9,613 nt of DNA from Massiliimalia sp964370215 (GTDB taxonomy: Bacteria; Bacillota; Clostridia; Oscillospirales; Ruminococcaceae). Position numbers and translations under genes: made by a program. Positions 1 to 5,078 of the stretch are shown here, one piece after another. How positions within the stretch are numbered: the first letter of the stretch is position 1; every line of letters starts with the position of its first letter. Below the pieces are notes generated by a model, which saw only the letters and a program-made list of their open reading frames with translations, did not search any database and had not been told where the DNA came from. The DNA is taken from positions 1 to 9,613 of the forward strand of contig CAYJIM010000081.1 of NCBI GenBank assembly GCA_964370215.1, given 5' to 3'.

Positions 1-1120
1 CTTCTGTGACACGTGCTTCAAAAATGCTCGGCACAATAAATTCCGGATTCAATTCTGCGTCTGATACCACCGAGGCGATGGCATATGCTGCCGCCACTTT
101 CATTTTCGGGGTAATGTCTCGCGCTCTGGCACGCAACGCCCCTTTGAAAATCCCTGGGAACGCCAACACATTGTTGATCTGGTTTGGAAAGTCGGAGCGC
201 CCCGTCCCCATGACAAAAACGCCTGCCGCTTTGGCTTCGTCATACATGATTTCCGGTGTCGGGTTTGCCATTGCAAAAATGATCGGTTTGTCGTTCATCT
301 TTTGAATCCATTCTGCTTTGAGTGCCCCTGCAACCGAAACACCAATGAATACATCTGCCCCTTCCAACGCATCGGAAAGGTCACCACGAAGATCGGTGAG
401 ATTGGTGACTGCACAAAGGTCTTTTTTATGGAATTCGATCCCTTGTTCACGAGACGCATACAGGATCCCAAATTCATCACAAGCGATGATATTTTTCGCC
501 CCAGCTTCCAGTAACATATAGATAATGGCAGTACCGGCAGCACCTGGTCCATTGAGGACAATTTTGACATCCTCAATGTTTTTGTTTGCCAATTTCAACG
601 CATTGATGAGCCCAGCAGTGACAACGACAGCCGTCCCATGTTGGTCATCGTGGAACACCGGAATGTCGAGTGCTTCTTCCAAGCGACGTTCCACCTCAAA
701 GCACTTTGGCGATGCAATGTCTTCGAGGTTGATGCCACCAAAGCAAGGCGCCAAACGTTTGACCGTTTCCACCAACTCGTCGGTGTCTTGGGTGTCTAGG
801 CAAATCGGTACCGCATCGATGTTGCCAAAGCGTTTGAAGAGTACCGCTTTGCCTTCCATGACAGGGATGGAGGCAGTCGCACCAATATTACCGAGCCCCA
901 GTACGGCACTTCCATCCGAAACAACGGCGACCAAATGCCCTTTTGCGGTGTATTTATAAGCGTTGTCGATGTCGGCGTGAATTTCACGACAGGGTTCTGC
1001 AACACCGGGAGTGTAGGCAACACTCAAGTCTTCCTTGCTGTCGAGCGGTGCGGTGCATACCACTTCAATTTTCCCACGATACTGTTCGTGCATTTCCAAC
1101 GCTTTTTCAAAATAATTCAT
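1..1120 (-). CDS. NAD-dependent malic enzyme, 3' end outside window
   Basis: Oxidative decarboxylation of L-malate to pyruvate and CO2 in the cytoplasm with reduction of NAD(P)+. The 373 visible codons cover nearly all of the short bacterial form (usually about 390-410 aa); only the extreme C-terminus and stop are missing. Visible are the catalytic Tyr36 in VAYTPGVAEPC, Lys91 in MEGKAVLFKRFG, the metal-binding INLEDIASPKCFE stretch (about 135-147), VFHDDQHGTA, a Rossmann loop NGPGAAGTA, and MANPTPEI and GTGRSDFPNQ near the C-terminus. An Asp after the second Rossmann strand (IIACDEFG) suggests NAD rather than NADP, which is inferred. The ATG at 1120 is preceded by AGGAG seven bases away. It begins 23 bases after the lipoprotein stop, so the two are probably co-transcribed. 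The frame is open throughout. Confidence 0.95.
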   Translation of the reverse strand, partial: MNYFEKALEMHEQYRGKIEVVCTAPLDSKEDLSVAYTPGVAEPCREIHADIDNAYKYTAKGHLVAVVSDGSAVLGLGNIGATASIPVMEGKAVLFKRFGNIDAVPICLDTQDTDELVETVKRLAPCFGGINLEDIASPKCFEVERRLEEALDIPVFHDDQHGTAVVVTAGLINALKLANKNIEDVKIVLNGPGAAGTAIIYMLLEAGAKNIIACDEFGILYASREQGIEFHKKDLCAVTNLTDLRGDLSDALEGADVFIGVSVAGALKAEWIQKMNDKPIIFAMANPTPEIMYDEAKAAGVFVMGTGRSDFPNQINNVLAFPGIFKGALRARARDITPKMKVAAAYAIASVVSDAELNPEFIVPSIFEARVTE

Positions 1121-1143
1121 CTTTTTTCTCCTATCTCTTGACC

Positions 1144-1800
1144 TCAACCGTTCTGTGCGCTTGGGAATACGTGTGTTTCAAAAATCTCATTTGTTTCGGA
1201 CGTTTGTACATGCACCACAACTTCAGGCGGGATCAACCCTGCATAGGAAAAGGTTTGGTAAAGCGCCGCTGCAACCCCCAGCCCCTCAATGCGGTAAAAG
1301 TCATCCCCACTCTCATAAGCCGTTTGATCCACCGAGACCACCATTTGTGTCAATGCTTCATCATACTCAATTGCACGAATAGAGGATTCGGTATCCGCTT
1401 GCATTTCTGTCAAAATAGAGGTTGTCGCCGCTTTGAGTGCTTCGACATATCCGTCATAAAGGGCGACATCCATGATGTACACCATGGTGCCGTCCGCAAG
1501 TTCTTTGGACTCCAAGAAGCCATTTTCCACCTGTGTTGCGGTCAAGCCACCATCTTCATCAGGGGCAAGTAGTGCCAATGGTACCTGCACCTGCACCCCT
1601 TCACTCTGCATCTCCACCAACTCTTGTGGGGTACCCACGGCATTCTCATCCACCGGCTCTTCAGGTGGTTCGGAGGTGGTTTGCTCGCTGACCACTTCCG
1701 AGGTGGTTTCCAACGCCTCTTGTGGAGCTTCAATTTCGCTACAAGCAACCAATGCTATACTGCAAAGGCAAAGGGTTGCCATCATCAAAAACTTTTTCAT
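1144..1800 (-). CDS. Putative secreted lipoprotein of unknown function
   Basis: A 218-residue protein with a clear type II signal peptide: MKK at the N-terminus, a hydrophobic stretch, then lipobox LVAC with Cys20 as the expected lipidated residue, so it should be anchored on the outer face of the membrane. Residues about 21-56 are a Glu/Pro/Thr/Ser-rich linker (EAPQEALETTSEVVSEQ and similar), followed by a compact acidic domain (about 60-218) with no motif I recognise and no further membrane segment. The domain pattern (VPLALL, then a GTMVYIMD strand, a helix ending SILTEM, then MVVSVDQ) recalls uncharacterised exported proteins of Clostridia, but this is from memory and unchecked. ATG at 1800 has AGGAG five bases upstream. 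It follows the terminator at 1844-1884, so it needs its own promoter or readthrough; a TATGAT lies at 1830-1835 without a convincing -35. Confidence 0.85.
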   Translation of the reverse strand: MKKFLMMATLCLCSIALVACSEIEAPQEALETTSEVVSEQTTSEPPEEPVDENAVGTPQELVEMQSEGVQVQVPLALLAPDEDGGLTATQVENGFLESKELADGTMVYIMDVALYDGYVEALKAATTSILTEMQADTESSIRAIEYDEALTQMVVSVDQTAYESGDDFYRIEGLGVAAALYQTFSYAGLIPPEVVVHVQTSETNEIFETHVFPSAQNG

Positions 1801-1843
1801 CTGTTCTCCTATTTCCCATTGATGTAACCATCATACGGTCGAT

Positions 1844-1884
1844 AAAAAACCTCCTGCTTCATACGGTAAAAAGCAGGAGGTTTT
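1844..1884 (-). terminator. Strong intrinsic terminator after the CD1247-type gene
   Basis: A perfect 14-bp inverted repeat (1846-1859 and 1871-1884, core CCTCCTGCTT / AAGCAGGAGG) with an 11-base loop. Read on the minus strand it is followed by six T residues, the form of a Rho-independent terminator, 11 bases after the gene ending at 1896. The plus strand also has a T-rich tail (TTTTGTTATTT), so it could stop transcripts both ways. It separates the efp operon from the lipoprotein/malic enzyme pair. Confidence 0.92.
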
Positions 1885-1895
1885 GTTATTTACAC

Positions 1896-2393
1896 TTATT
1901 CCGATGCCTGCTCGTCTTCTGTGAGCTCCAATTCAAACTCCAACAGTTCCTCACAGTTTGGACAATTCATAGAGCCTTCTTCTAGCATTCCTTCATCCAA
2001 ATAGATGCTGTCACCACATTTTGGGCAAACAACTTCATACAACTCATCGTCTGAGAAATCGTCGAAATCATCTTCGTCGTCTTCCTCGTCCTCATCGTCG
2101 TCAAAATCACCCTCAAAATCGGCGTCAAACTCTTCATCCAAAAACTCTTCAACAGCTGCCAAATCTTCATCCAGCACTTCGATGACTTCGTCCAATTCAC
2201 CGACGGCTTCTTCCAATTCTTCAATGGCGCTGTCCATTTCATCAACCGAGTCTTCTAAATCAGCGATCGCATCTGACATTTCGCTGACGACATCCAACAG
2301 TGCCAGCAACAATTTCCCCTCTTTGGTGGAATTGTCAATTTCCAGTCCGTGTGCCAACCCTTGCAGGTATGCAGCTTTTTGTGTAATTCCCAT
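1896..2393 (-). CDS. CD1247-type acidic coiled-coil protein with zinc ribbon
   Basis: A 165-aa conserved clostridial protein of unknown function, resembling the family NCBI names after C. difficile CD1247. The N-terminal part (about 1-35, ITQKAAYLQGLAHGL and STKEGKLLLALLD) is the conserved block. Residues about 35-90 are rich in Glu/Asp/Leu heptads and probably form a coiled coil; about 86-118 is an almost pure Asp/Glu run; then CPKC (123-126) and CPNC (144-147) form a C4 zinc ribbon. I chose ATG at 2393 because AGAGGTG lies six bases upstream; the in-frame GTG at 2402 sits inside that ribosome binding site. It follows efp by 77 bases and precedes a strong terminator, so it is probably the last gene of the efp transcript. 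The function is unknown; the acidic tract could bind basic or metal partners, which is speculation. Confidence 0.85.
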   Translation of the reverse strand: MGITQKAAYLQGLAHGLEIDNSTKEGKLLLALLDVVSEMSDAIADLEDSVDEMDSAIEELEEAVGELDEVIEVLDEDLAAVEEFLDEEFDADFEGDFDDDEDEEDDEDDFDDFSDDELYEVVCPKCGDSIYLDEGMLEEGSMNCPNCEELLEFELELTEDEQASE

Positions 2394-2399
2394 CAAAAA

Positions 2400-2406
2400 C
2401 ACCTCT
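2400..2406 (-). promoter_or_regulatory. Ribosome binding site that fixes the start of the CD1247-type gene
   Basis: On the minus strand AGAGGTG is followed by six bases and then ATG at 2393. The alternative upstream GTG start (2400-2402) is part of this motif, so starting there would place the start codon within its own ribosome binding site. Confidence 0.7.
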
Positions 2407-2470
2407 GCCTTTCTTCAAATGACTCTAAATGTTGATATGCAAACGACCCGCTTACACGCGGTCGAAATTG

Positions 2471-3034
2471 CTATTGTTGTGCACGTGCCATATAGTCGCC
2501 GGTTCTGGTGTCGATACGGATCACTTCGCCCTCTTCAATGAAGAGTGGTACTTTGATTTCTGCACCGGTTTCTACAATTGCAGGTTTGGTCGCATTGGTT
2601 GCGGTGTTGCCTTTGAACCCAGGGTCGGTTTGGGTGATTTTCAATTCCACAAAGTTCGGCGGTTCTACCCCGAATACAACCCCTTTGTAGGAGAGTACTT
2701 TACATTCCATGTTTTCCAACACGAATTTGAACGCATCGCCCAAATGTTCTTTGGAAACAGGTTCTTGTTCAAAAGTTTCCATATCCATGAAGTAGAACAG
2801 ACCACTGTCTTCATACAAGTACTGCATGTCTCTGCGTTCTACAAATGCTTTTTCAAATTTTTCAGTCGGGTTAAAGGTTCTTTCAACCACCGCACCGGTG
2901 ATGACATTTTTTACTTTTGTACGAACAAACGCAGCACCTTTGCCCGGTTTTACATGTTGAAACTCAATAATCTGCAACACTTGACCTTCCATTTCAAATG
3001 TTACACCATTTCTAAATTCGCCTGCTGAAATCAT
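2471..3034 (-). CDS. efp: Translation elongation factor P
   Basis: EF-P binds between the P and E sites of the ribosome and rescues stalling at polyproline stretches. The 187-aa length and three-domain layout are normal: N-terminal KOW-like domain (about 1-64) followed by two OB-fold domains, with the signature around ITQTDPGFKGNTATNATKPA and VPLFIEEGEVIRIDTRTGDY at the C-terminus. The tip loop reads KPGKGAAFVR with Lys32, the position modified in B. subtilis (by 5-aminopentanol) and equivalent to E. coli Lys34. Whether it is modified here cannot be seen; no modification enzyme is in the window. ATG at 3034 has GGAGG six bases upstream. It has its own promoter (3099-3127) and a leader hairpin, and the CD1247-type gene follows. 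Confidence 0.98.
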   Translation of the reverse strand: MISAGEFRNGVTFEMEGQVLQIIEFQHVKPGKGAAFVRTKVKNVITGAVVERTFNPTEKFEKAFVERRDMQYLYEDSGLFYFMDMETFEQEPVSKEHLGDAFKFVLENMECKVLSYKGVVFGVEPPNFVELKITQTDPGFKGNTATNATKPAIVETGAEIKVPLFIEEGEVIRIDTRTGDYMARAQQ

Positions 3035-3061
3035 AATGTACCTCCAAATATTCTATCTCGA

Positions 3062-3085
3062 AAAAGTCAAGCTTGTTCGACTTTT
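3062..3085 (-). other. Hairpin in the efp 5' leader
   Basis: Stem AAAAGTC (3079-3085 on the minus strand) pairs with GACTTTT (3062-3068), extendable by one G-U and one A-U pair, loop ACAAGC. It lies between the likely efp transcription start (near 3092) and the ribosome binding site at 3041-3045. On the RNA it ends in a short U run, so it looks like a weak terminator or a 5'-stabilising hairpin; it could also terminate readthrough from the TIM-barrel gene. No aptamer-like structure is visible. Confidence 0.45.
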
Positions 3086-3098
3086 CCTATTACTACCT

Positions 3099-3127
3099 AT
3101 TGTACCCGAAAGGGCGTATTTTTTCAA
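3099..3127 (-). promoter_or_regulatory. Sigma-A promoter of efp
   Basis: On the minus strand TTGAAA (3127 to 3122), a 17-bp spacer, and TACAAT (3104 to 3099). Each box differs from the consensus at one position and the spacer is ideal. Transcription would start near 3092, giving an efp leader of about 58 bases. It lies in the 112-base gap between the TIM-barrel gene and efp. Confidence 0.85.
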
Positions 3128-3146
3128 GTCCTAATTCTAAATTCTT

Positions 3147-4016
3147 TTAGGATTGTTCTGCTTTTTTGAGTGTGCGGTAATGCTCCTGCATGGCCTTTGC
3201 ATCCTCACTCTGTGTGCCACTCGATTCACAAATGATGGTAGGGGTCAAATCTCGTTCGCACAAAAGCTCCATCAACGGCTCAAAGTTTGGCCCATACGTG
3301 GTATCTTCAAAGGTCAAATGGCGCTTTTCGCCACCCTTTTCAGTATACTCAATTTTGGAAAAATGAGCGTGAAAAGAGGTTGCACGTTCTTTACCCAGTT
3401 TGTTTTCCAAAAGATCCAAAACCTTTTGAAAATCTACTTTGCTGTTCATGCCCCCAAAGGTGCGTGCATTGAGATGACCAAAATCGATACAGGGCAAAAA
3501 GCGTTCATCCACCGTGCACATTTCCAATACCTCTTCCAATGTGCCCAATTGATTGATCTTGCCCATCGTTTCCGGACAGATCCGCATGTTTTGATAGCCC
3601 TGTTCGTCCAACGCTTGTTGTGCCAACTGCAAGGTGGCTTTGGCAAGAGAAAGTGCTTCCTCCCGGGTCATTTTAGAACAGGAGCCGGCATGGACAATCA
3701 AACGATCCGCTCCCATCAGCGAAGCGGCTCTTGCCGACTCTAAGATGTAGCGCACCGAATTGAGGCGTTTTTCTTCCTCAACACTAGACAGCGAAATAAA
3801 ATAAGGAGCATGGAGCGACAATTTGATGTCAAGTTCCTTACACTGAACCCCCAAAGAGGTGACCGCCTCGTCGTTGACACGTACGCCACGTCCACACTGA
3901 TATTCAAATGCCGTCAAATCAAATGTTTTGAGATATTCCGGTAGTTGAATCGTCTTTTTGTAGCCCATCGTTTTAAAACTCTCGGCAGTGCCTGCCGGTC
4001 CAAATCGTGCAAACAT
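3147..4016 (-). CDS. Endonuclease IV-like TIM-barrel protein (AP endonuclease family 2 fold)
   Basis: A 289-aa protein with the motifs of the xylose isomerase-like / endonuclease IV TIM-barrel superfamily. Candidate metal ligands along the barrel are His69 (LSLHAPYF), His109 (LIVHAGS), Glu149 (CPETMGK), Asp178 and His181 (IDFGHLNAR), His216 or His218 (SFHAHFS), His233 (EKRHLTF) and Glu264 (ICESSG). By eye these match eight of the nine ligands of E. coli Nfo; the Asp two residues before the seventh-strand His is Lys231 here. True DNA repair activity is possible, but the family members of this type in Clostridia are only annotated as TIM-barrel proteins, and a sugar-phosphate isomerase-like role is an alternative. 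ATG at 4016 follows GAGGTGAGG and lies one base after the yqeG stop, so the two are translationally coupled. A longer open frame to 4088 runs into yqeG and was not used. Confidence 0.85.
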   Translation of the reverse strand: MFARFGPAGTAESFKTMGYKKTIQLPEYLKTFDLTAFEYQCGRGVRVNDEAVTSLGVQCKELDIKLSLHAPYFISLSSVEEEKRLNSVRYILESARAASLMGADRLIVHAGSCSKMTREEALSLAKATLQLAQQALDEQGYQNMRICPETMGKINQLGTLEEVLEMCTVDERFLPCIDFGHLNARTFGGMNSKVDFQKVLDLLENKLGKERATSFHAHFSKIEYTEKGGEKRHLTFEDTTYGPNFEPLMELLCERDLTPTIICESSGTQSEDAKAMQEHYRTLKKAEQS

Positions 4017-4017
4017 C

Positions 4018-4521
4018 CTATTCCTCACCTCGAAGTCTGTAGTATCGGTTGATGTGAACCCGTTCTGCACGCCGTTTTGCGCGCACAAAGATGTTTTGTT
4101 CCACCGCTAAGGGTGCAGTCAATATCGTGTACATGCCGTTGAGGTTCCCCCCAAGAATATCGGTATAAACCTGATCCCCTACCACCGCAATTGTCTCTTT
4201 CGGCAGCTGCAAGCGACGTACCGCTTTACGAAACCCTAAAGACATTGGCTTACAACCTTCTGCCACGTGCAACAACCCCAGACGCTTTGCAAAGGGTGCT
4301 ACACGTCGTTCGATATTATTTGACAAAATCACAAGTTTGATACCATGCGCACGCATGAGTTGCAACCATTCCTCAATCGAGGCAATGATTTCTTGGCTGT
4401 TGTGTAATGCCAATGTGTTATCCACATCCAAAATCAAACCACGGATTCCTTGCTGTTGCAACAGCTCCGGCGTGATTTCAGTGACATGTTTGAGGTATAA
4501 GCTGGGGATAAAAACGGACAT
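4018..4521 (-). CDS. yqeG: YqeG family HAD-type phosphatase
   Basis: A 167-aa HAD superfamily (subfamily IIIA) protein. All four motifs are present: I, LILDVDNTLA with Asp32 nucleophile and Asp34; II, VILSNN with Ser67; III, Lys91 in AEGCKPMSLGF; IV, VVGDQVYTDI with Asp116 and Asp121. These residues predict a Mg-dependent phosphohydrolase of the cytoplasm. The substrate of bacterial YqeG is not established; related eukaryotic and plant proteins dephosphorylate phosphatidylglycerophosphate, so a lipid role is one guess. ATG at 4521 follows AAAGGAG; the longer frame to 4560 would start inside the rpsU terminator stem and is rejected. The gene lies between that terminator and the TIM-barrel gene, and I see no clear promoter, so it may depend on readthrough from rpsU or a weak promoter. 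Confidence 0.93.
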   Translation of the reverse strand: MSVFIPSLYLKHVTEITPELLQQQGIRGLILDVDNTLALHNSQEIIASIEEWLQLMRAHGIKLVILSNNIERRVAPFAKRLGLLHVAEGCKPMSLGFRKAVRRLQLPKETIAVVGDQVYTDILGGNLNGMYTILTAPLAVEQNIFVRAKRRAERVHINRYYRLRGEE

Positions 4522-4546
4522 GTTATTCTCCTTTAAAATCTCAAAT

Positions 4547-4578
4547 AAAAAAGCGAGCAAATTTTAATCTGCTCGCTT
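4547..4578 (-). terminator. Intrinsic terminator of rpsU
   Basis: Minus-strand stem AAGCGAGCA (4570-4578) pairs perfectly with TGCTCGCTT (4551-4559) around a 10-base A/T-rich loop, followed by six T residues and ATTT. It lies 32 bases after the rpsU stop and 25 bases before the yqeG start. Confidence 0.92.
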
Positions 4579-4581
4579 CTT

Positions 4582-4593
4582 TTACTTAAGTAA
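4582..4593. repeat. Perfect 12-bp palindrome between rpsU and its terminator
   Basis: TTACTTAAGTAA is a perfect inverted repeat without a spacer, just upstream of the terminator stem in the rpsU transcript. It may be chance in A/T-rich DNA, a short operator or part of the 3' UTR fold. Confidence 0.4.
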
Positions 4594-4610
4594 TACACGA
4601 GATAAATTCA

Positions 4611-4787
4611 CTATCTGAATTTACGTTTACGTGCAGCTTCGGATTTCTTTTTACGTTTCACAGAAGGCTTCTCGTAGTGCTCTCTTTTACGGACTTCTGC
4701 TAAAACGCCGGATTTCGCGCAAGATCTTTTAAATCTTCTCAAAGCGCTATCCAAAGATTCGTTATCTTTTACTCTTACTTCTGACAC
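4611..4787 (-). CDS. rpsU: Small ribosomal subunit protein bS21
   Basis: A 58-residue protein beginning MSEVRVKDNESLDSALRRFK and ending in a Lys/Arg-rich tail (SVKRKKKSEAARKRKFR), the typical length and sequence of bS21, a small 30S protein placed near the 3' end of 16S rRNA and involved in translation initiation. The central SCAKSGVLAEVRKREHYEKPS matches the family. The start is GTG at 4787, six bases after GGAGGG. An ATG two bases upstream is in another frame and stops after four codons, so it cannot be the start. The gene has its own promoter (5002-5030) and terminator and appears monocistronic, between leuS and yqeG. The leader may be able to mask the ribosome binding site. Confidence 0.97.
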   Translation of the reverse strand: MSEVRVKDNESLDSALRRFKRSCAKSGVLAEVRKREHYEKPSVKRKKKSEAARKRKFR

Positions 4788-4794
4788 ATTATTC

Positions 4795-4819
4795 CCTCCC
4801 TTTGCCCTATCGGCAGAGG
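4795..4819 (-). promoter_or_regulatory. rpsU ribosome binding site and possible masking hairpin
   Basis: On the minus strand CCTC-TGCC (4819 to 4812) can pair with GGCA (4806-4803) and, after a 4-base bulge, with GAGG (4798-4795), the core of the rpsU Shine-Dalgarno sequence. The loop is GATAG. If formed, it would hide the ribosome binding site. The pairing was drawn by hand, and no energy was calculated. Confidence 0.35.
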
Positions 4820-4864
4820 TTTACAAATTTAGTTTGCAACAGCAATATTATACAACAAATCGAG
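4810..4864. repeat. 55-bp sequence duplicated across the gap, left copy
   Basis: These 55 bases are identical to 4965-5019 and end exactly where the Ns start. They hold part of the rpsU leader and the -10 box (TATAAT at 4847-4852). This is most likely a shared contig end rather than a biological repeat. Confidence 0.95.
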
Positions 4865-4964
4865 NNNNNNNNNNNNNNNNNNNNNNNNNNNNNNNNNNNN
4901 NNNNNNNNNNNNNNNNNNNNNNNNNNNNNNNNNNNNNNNNNNNNNNNNNNNNNNNNNNNNNNNN
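4865..4964. other. Assembly gap of exactly 100 Ns
   Basis: One hundred Ns, a common placeholder for a scaffold gap of unknown size. It lies in the rpsU-leuS intergenic region between two identical 55-bp sequences. Probably no real sequence is missing; see the finding on the duplicated flanks. Besides this gap and the repeats, the 4788-5078 interval holds only the rpsU promoter and leader. Confidence 0.97.
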
Positions 4965-5019
4965 TCGGCAGAGGTTTACAAATTTAGTTTGCAACAGCAA
5001 TATTATACAACAAATCGAG
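4965..5019. repeat. 55-bp sequence duplicated across the gap, right copy
   Basis: Identical to 4810-4864 and starting at the first base after the Ns. This copy keeps the -10 box connected to its -35 box, so the right-hand copy carries the intact rpsU promoter. Confidence 0.95.
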
Positions 5020-5030
5020 ACGATTGTCAA
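5002..5030 (-). promoter_or_regulatory. Near-perfect sigma-A promoter of rpsU
   Basis: On the minus strand TTGACA (5030 to 5025), a spacer of 17 bases, then TATAAT (5007 to 5002): both boxes match the consensus fully. It lies 49 bases after the leuS stop. If the gap is an artefact, transcription starts about 53 bases before the rpsU GTG. It predicts strong constitutive expression of bS21 independent of the leuS operon. I see no terminator between leuS and this promoter. Confidence 0.93.
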
Positions 5031-5078
5031 GTGTTAATTTCACATTTGTTGCAACTATATTTTCATCGCGAAAAATTG

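Noticed and set aside
943..1572. A 209-codon plus-strand frame across the malic enzyme and lipoprotein genes
   Set aside because: It overlaps two well-supported minus-strand genes and their junction, and its Cys/His/Arg-rich peptide looks like a shadow translation.
2444..2464. Imperfect hairpin between efp and the CD1247-type gene as terminator
   Set aside because: The stem (CGACC-GC with one bulged base) is followed on the minus strand only by TTTGC, without a proper U tract, so it is at most a weak attenuator.
2005..2541. Serine-rich plus-strand frame (long Ser runs)
   Set aside because: The Ser runs are the complement of the Asp/Glu codons of the CD1247-type protein, so this is a shadow and not a surface protein.
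4522..4550. Promoter for yqeG inside the rpsU terminator (TTGCTC, 17 bases, TTTAAA)
   Set aside because: Only three of six -35 bases match, and the implied transcription start falls in the ribosome binding site.
4810..5019. Direct repeats around the gap as target-site duplication or repeat of a mobile element
   Set aside because: Fifty-five bp is too long for a usual target duplication, the copies touch the Ns exactly, and there is no transposase or inverted end nearby; assembly overlap explains it better.
5056..5078. Possible terminator after leuS
   Set aside because: The only foldable piece is an A/T stem of about six pairs around CGCGAT without GC pairs or a U tract; I do not call it.
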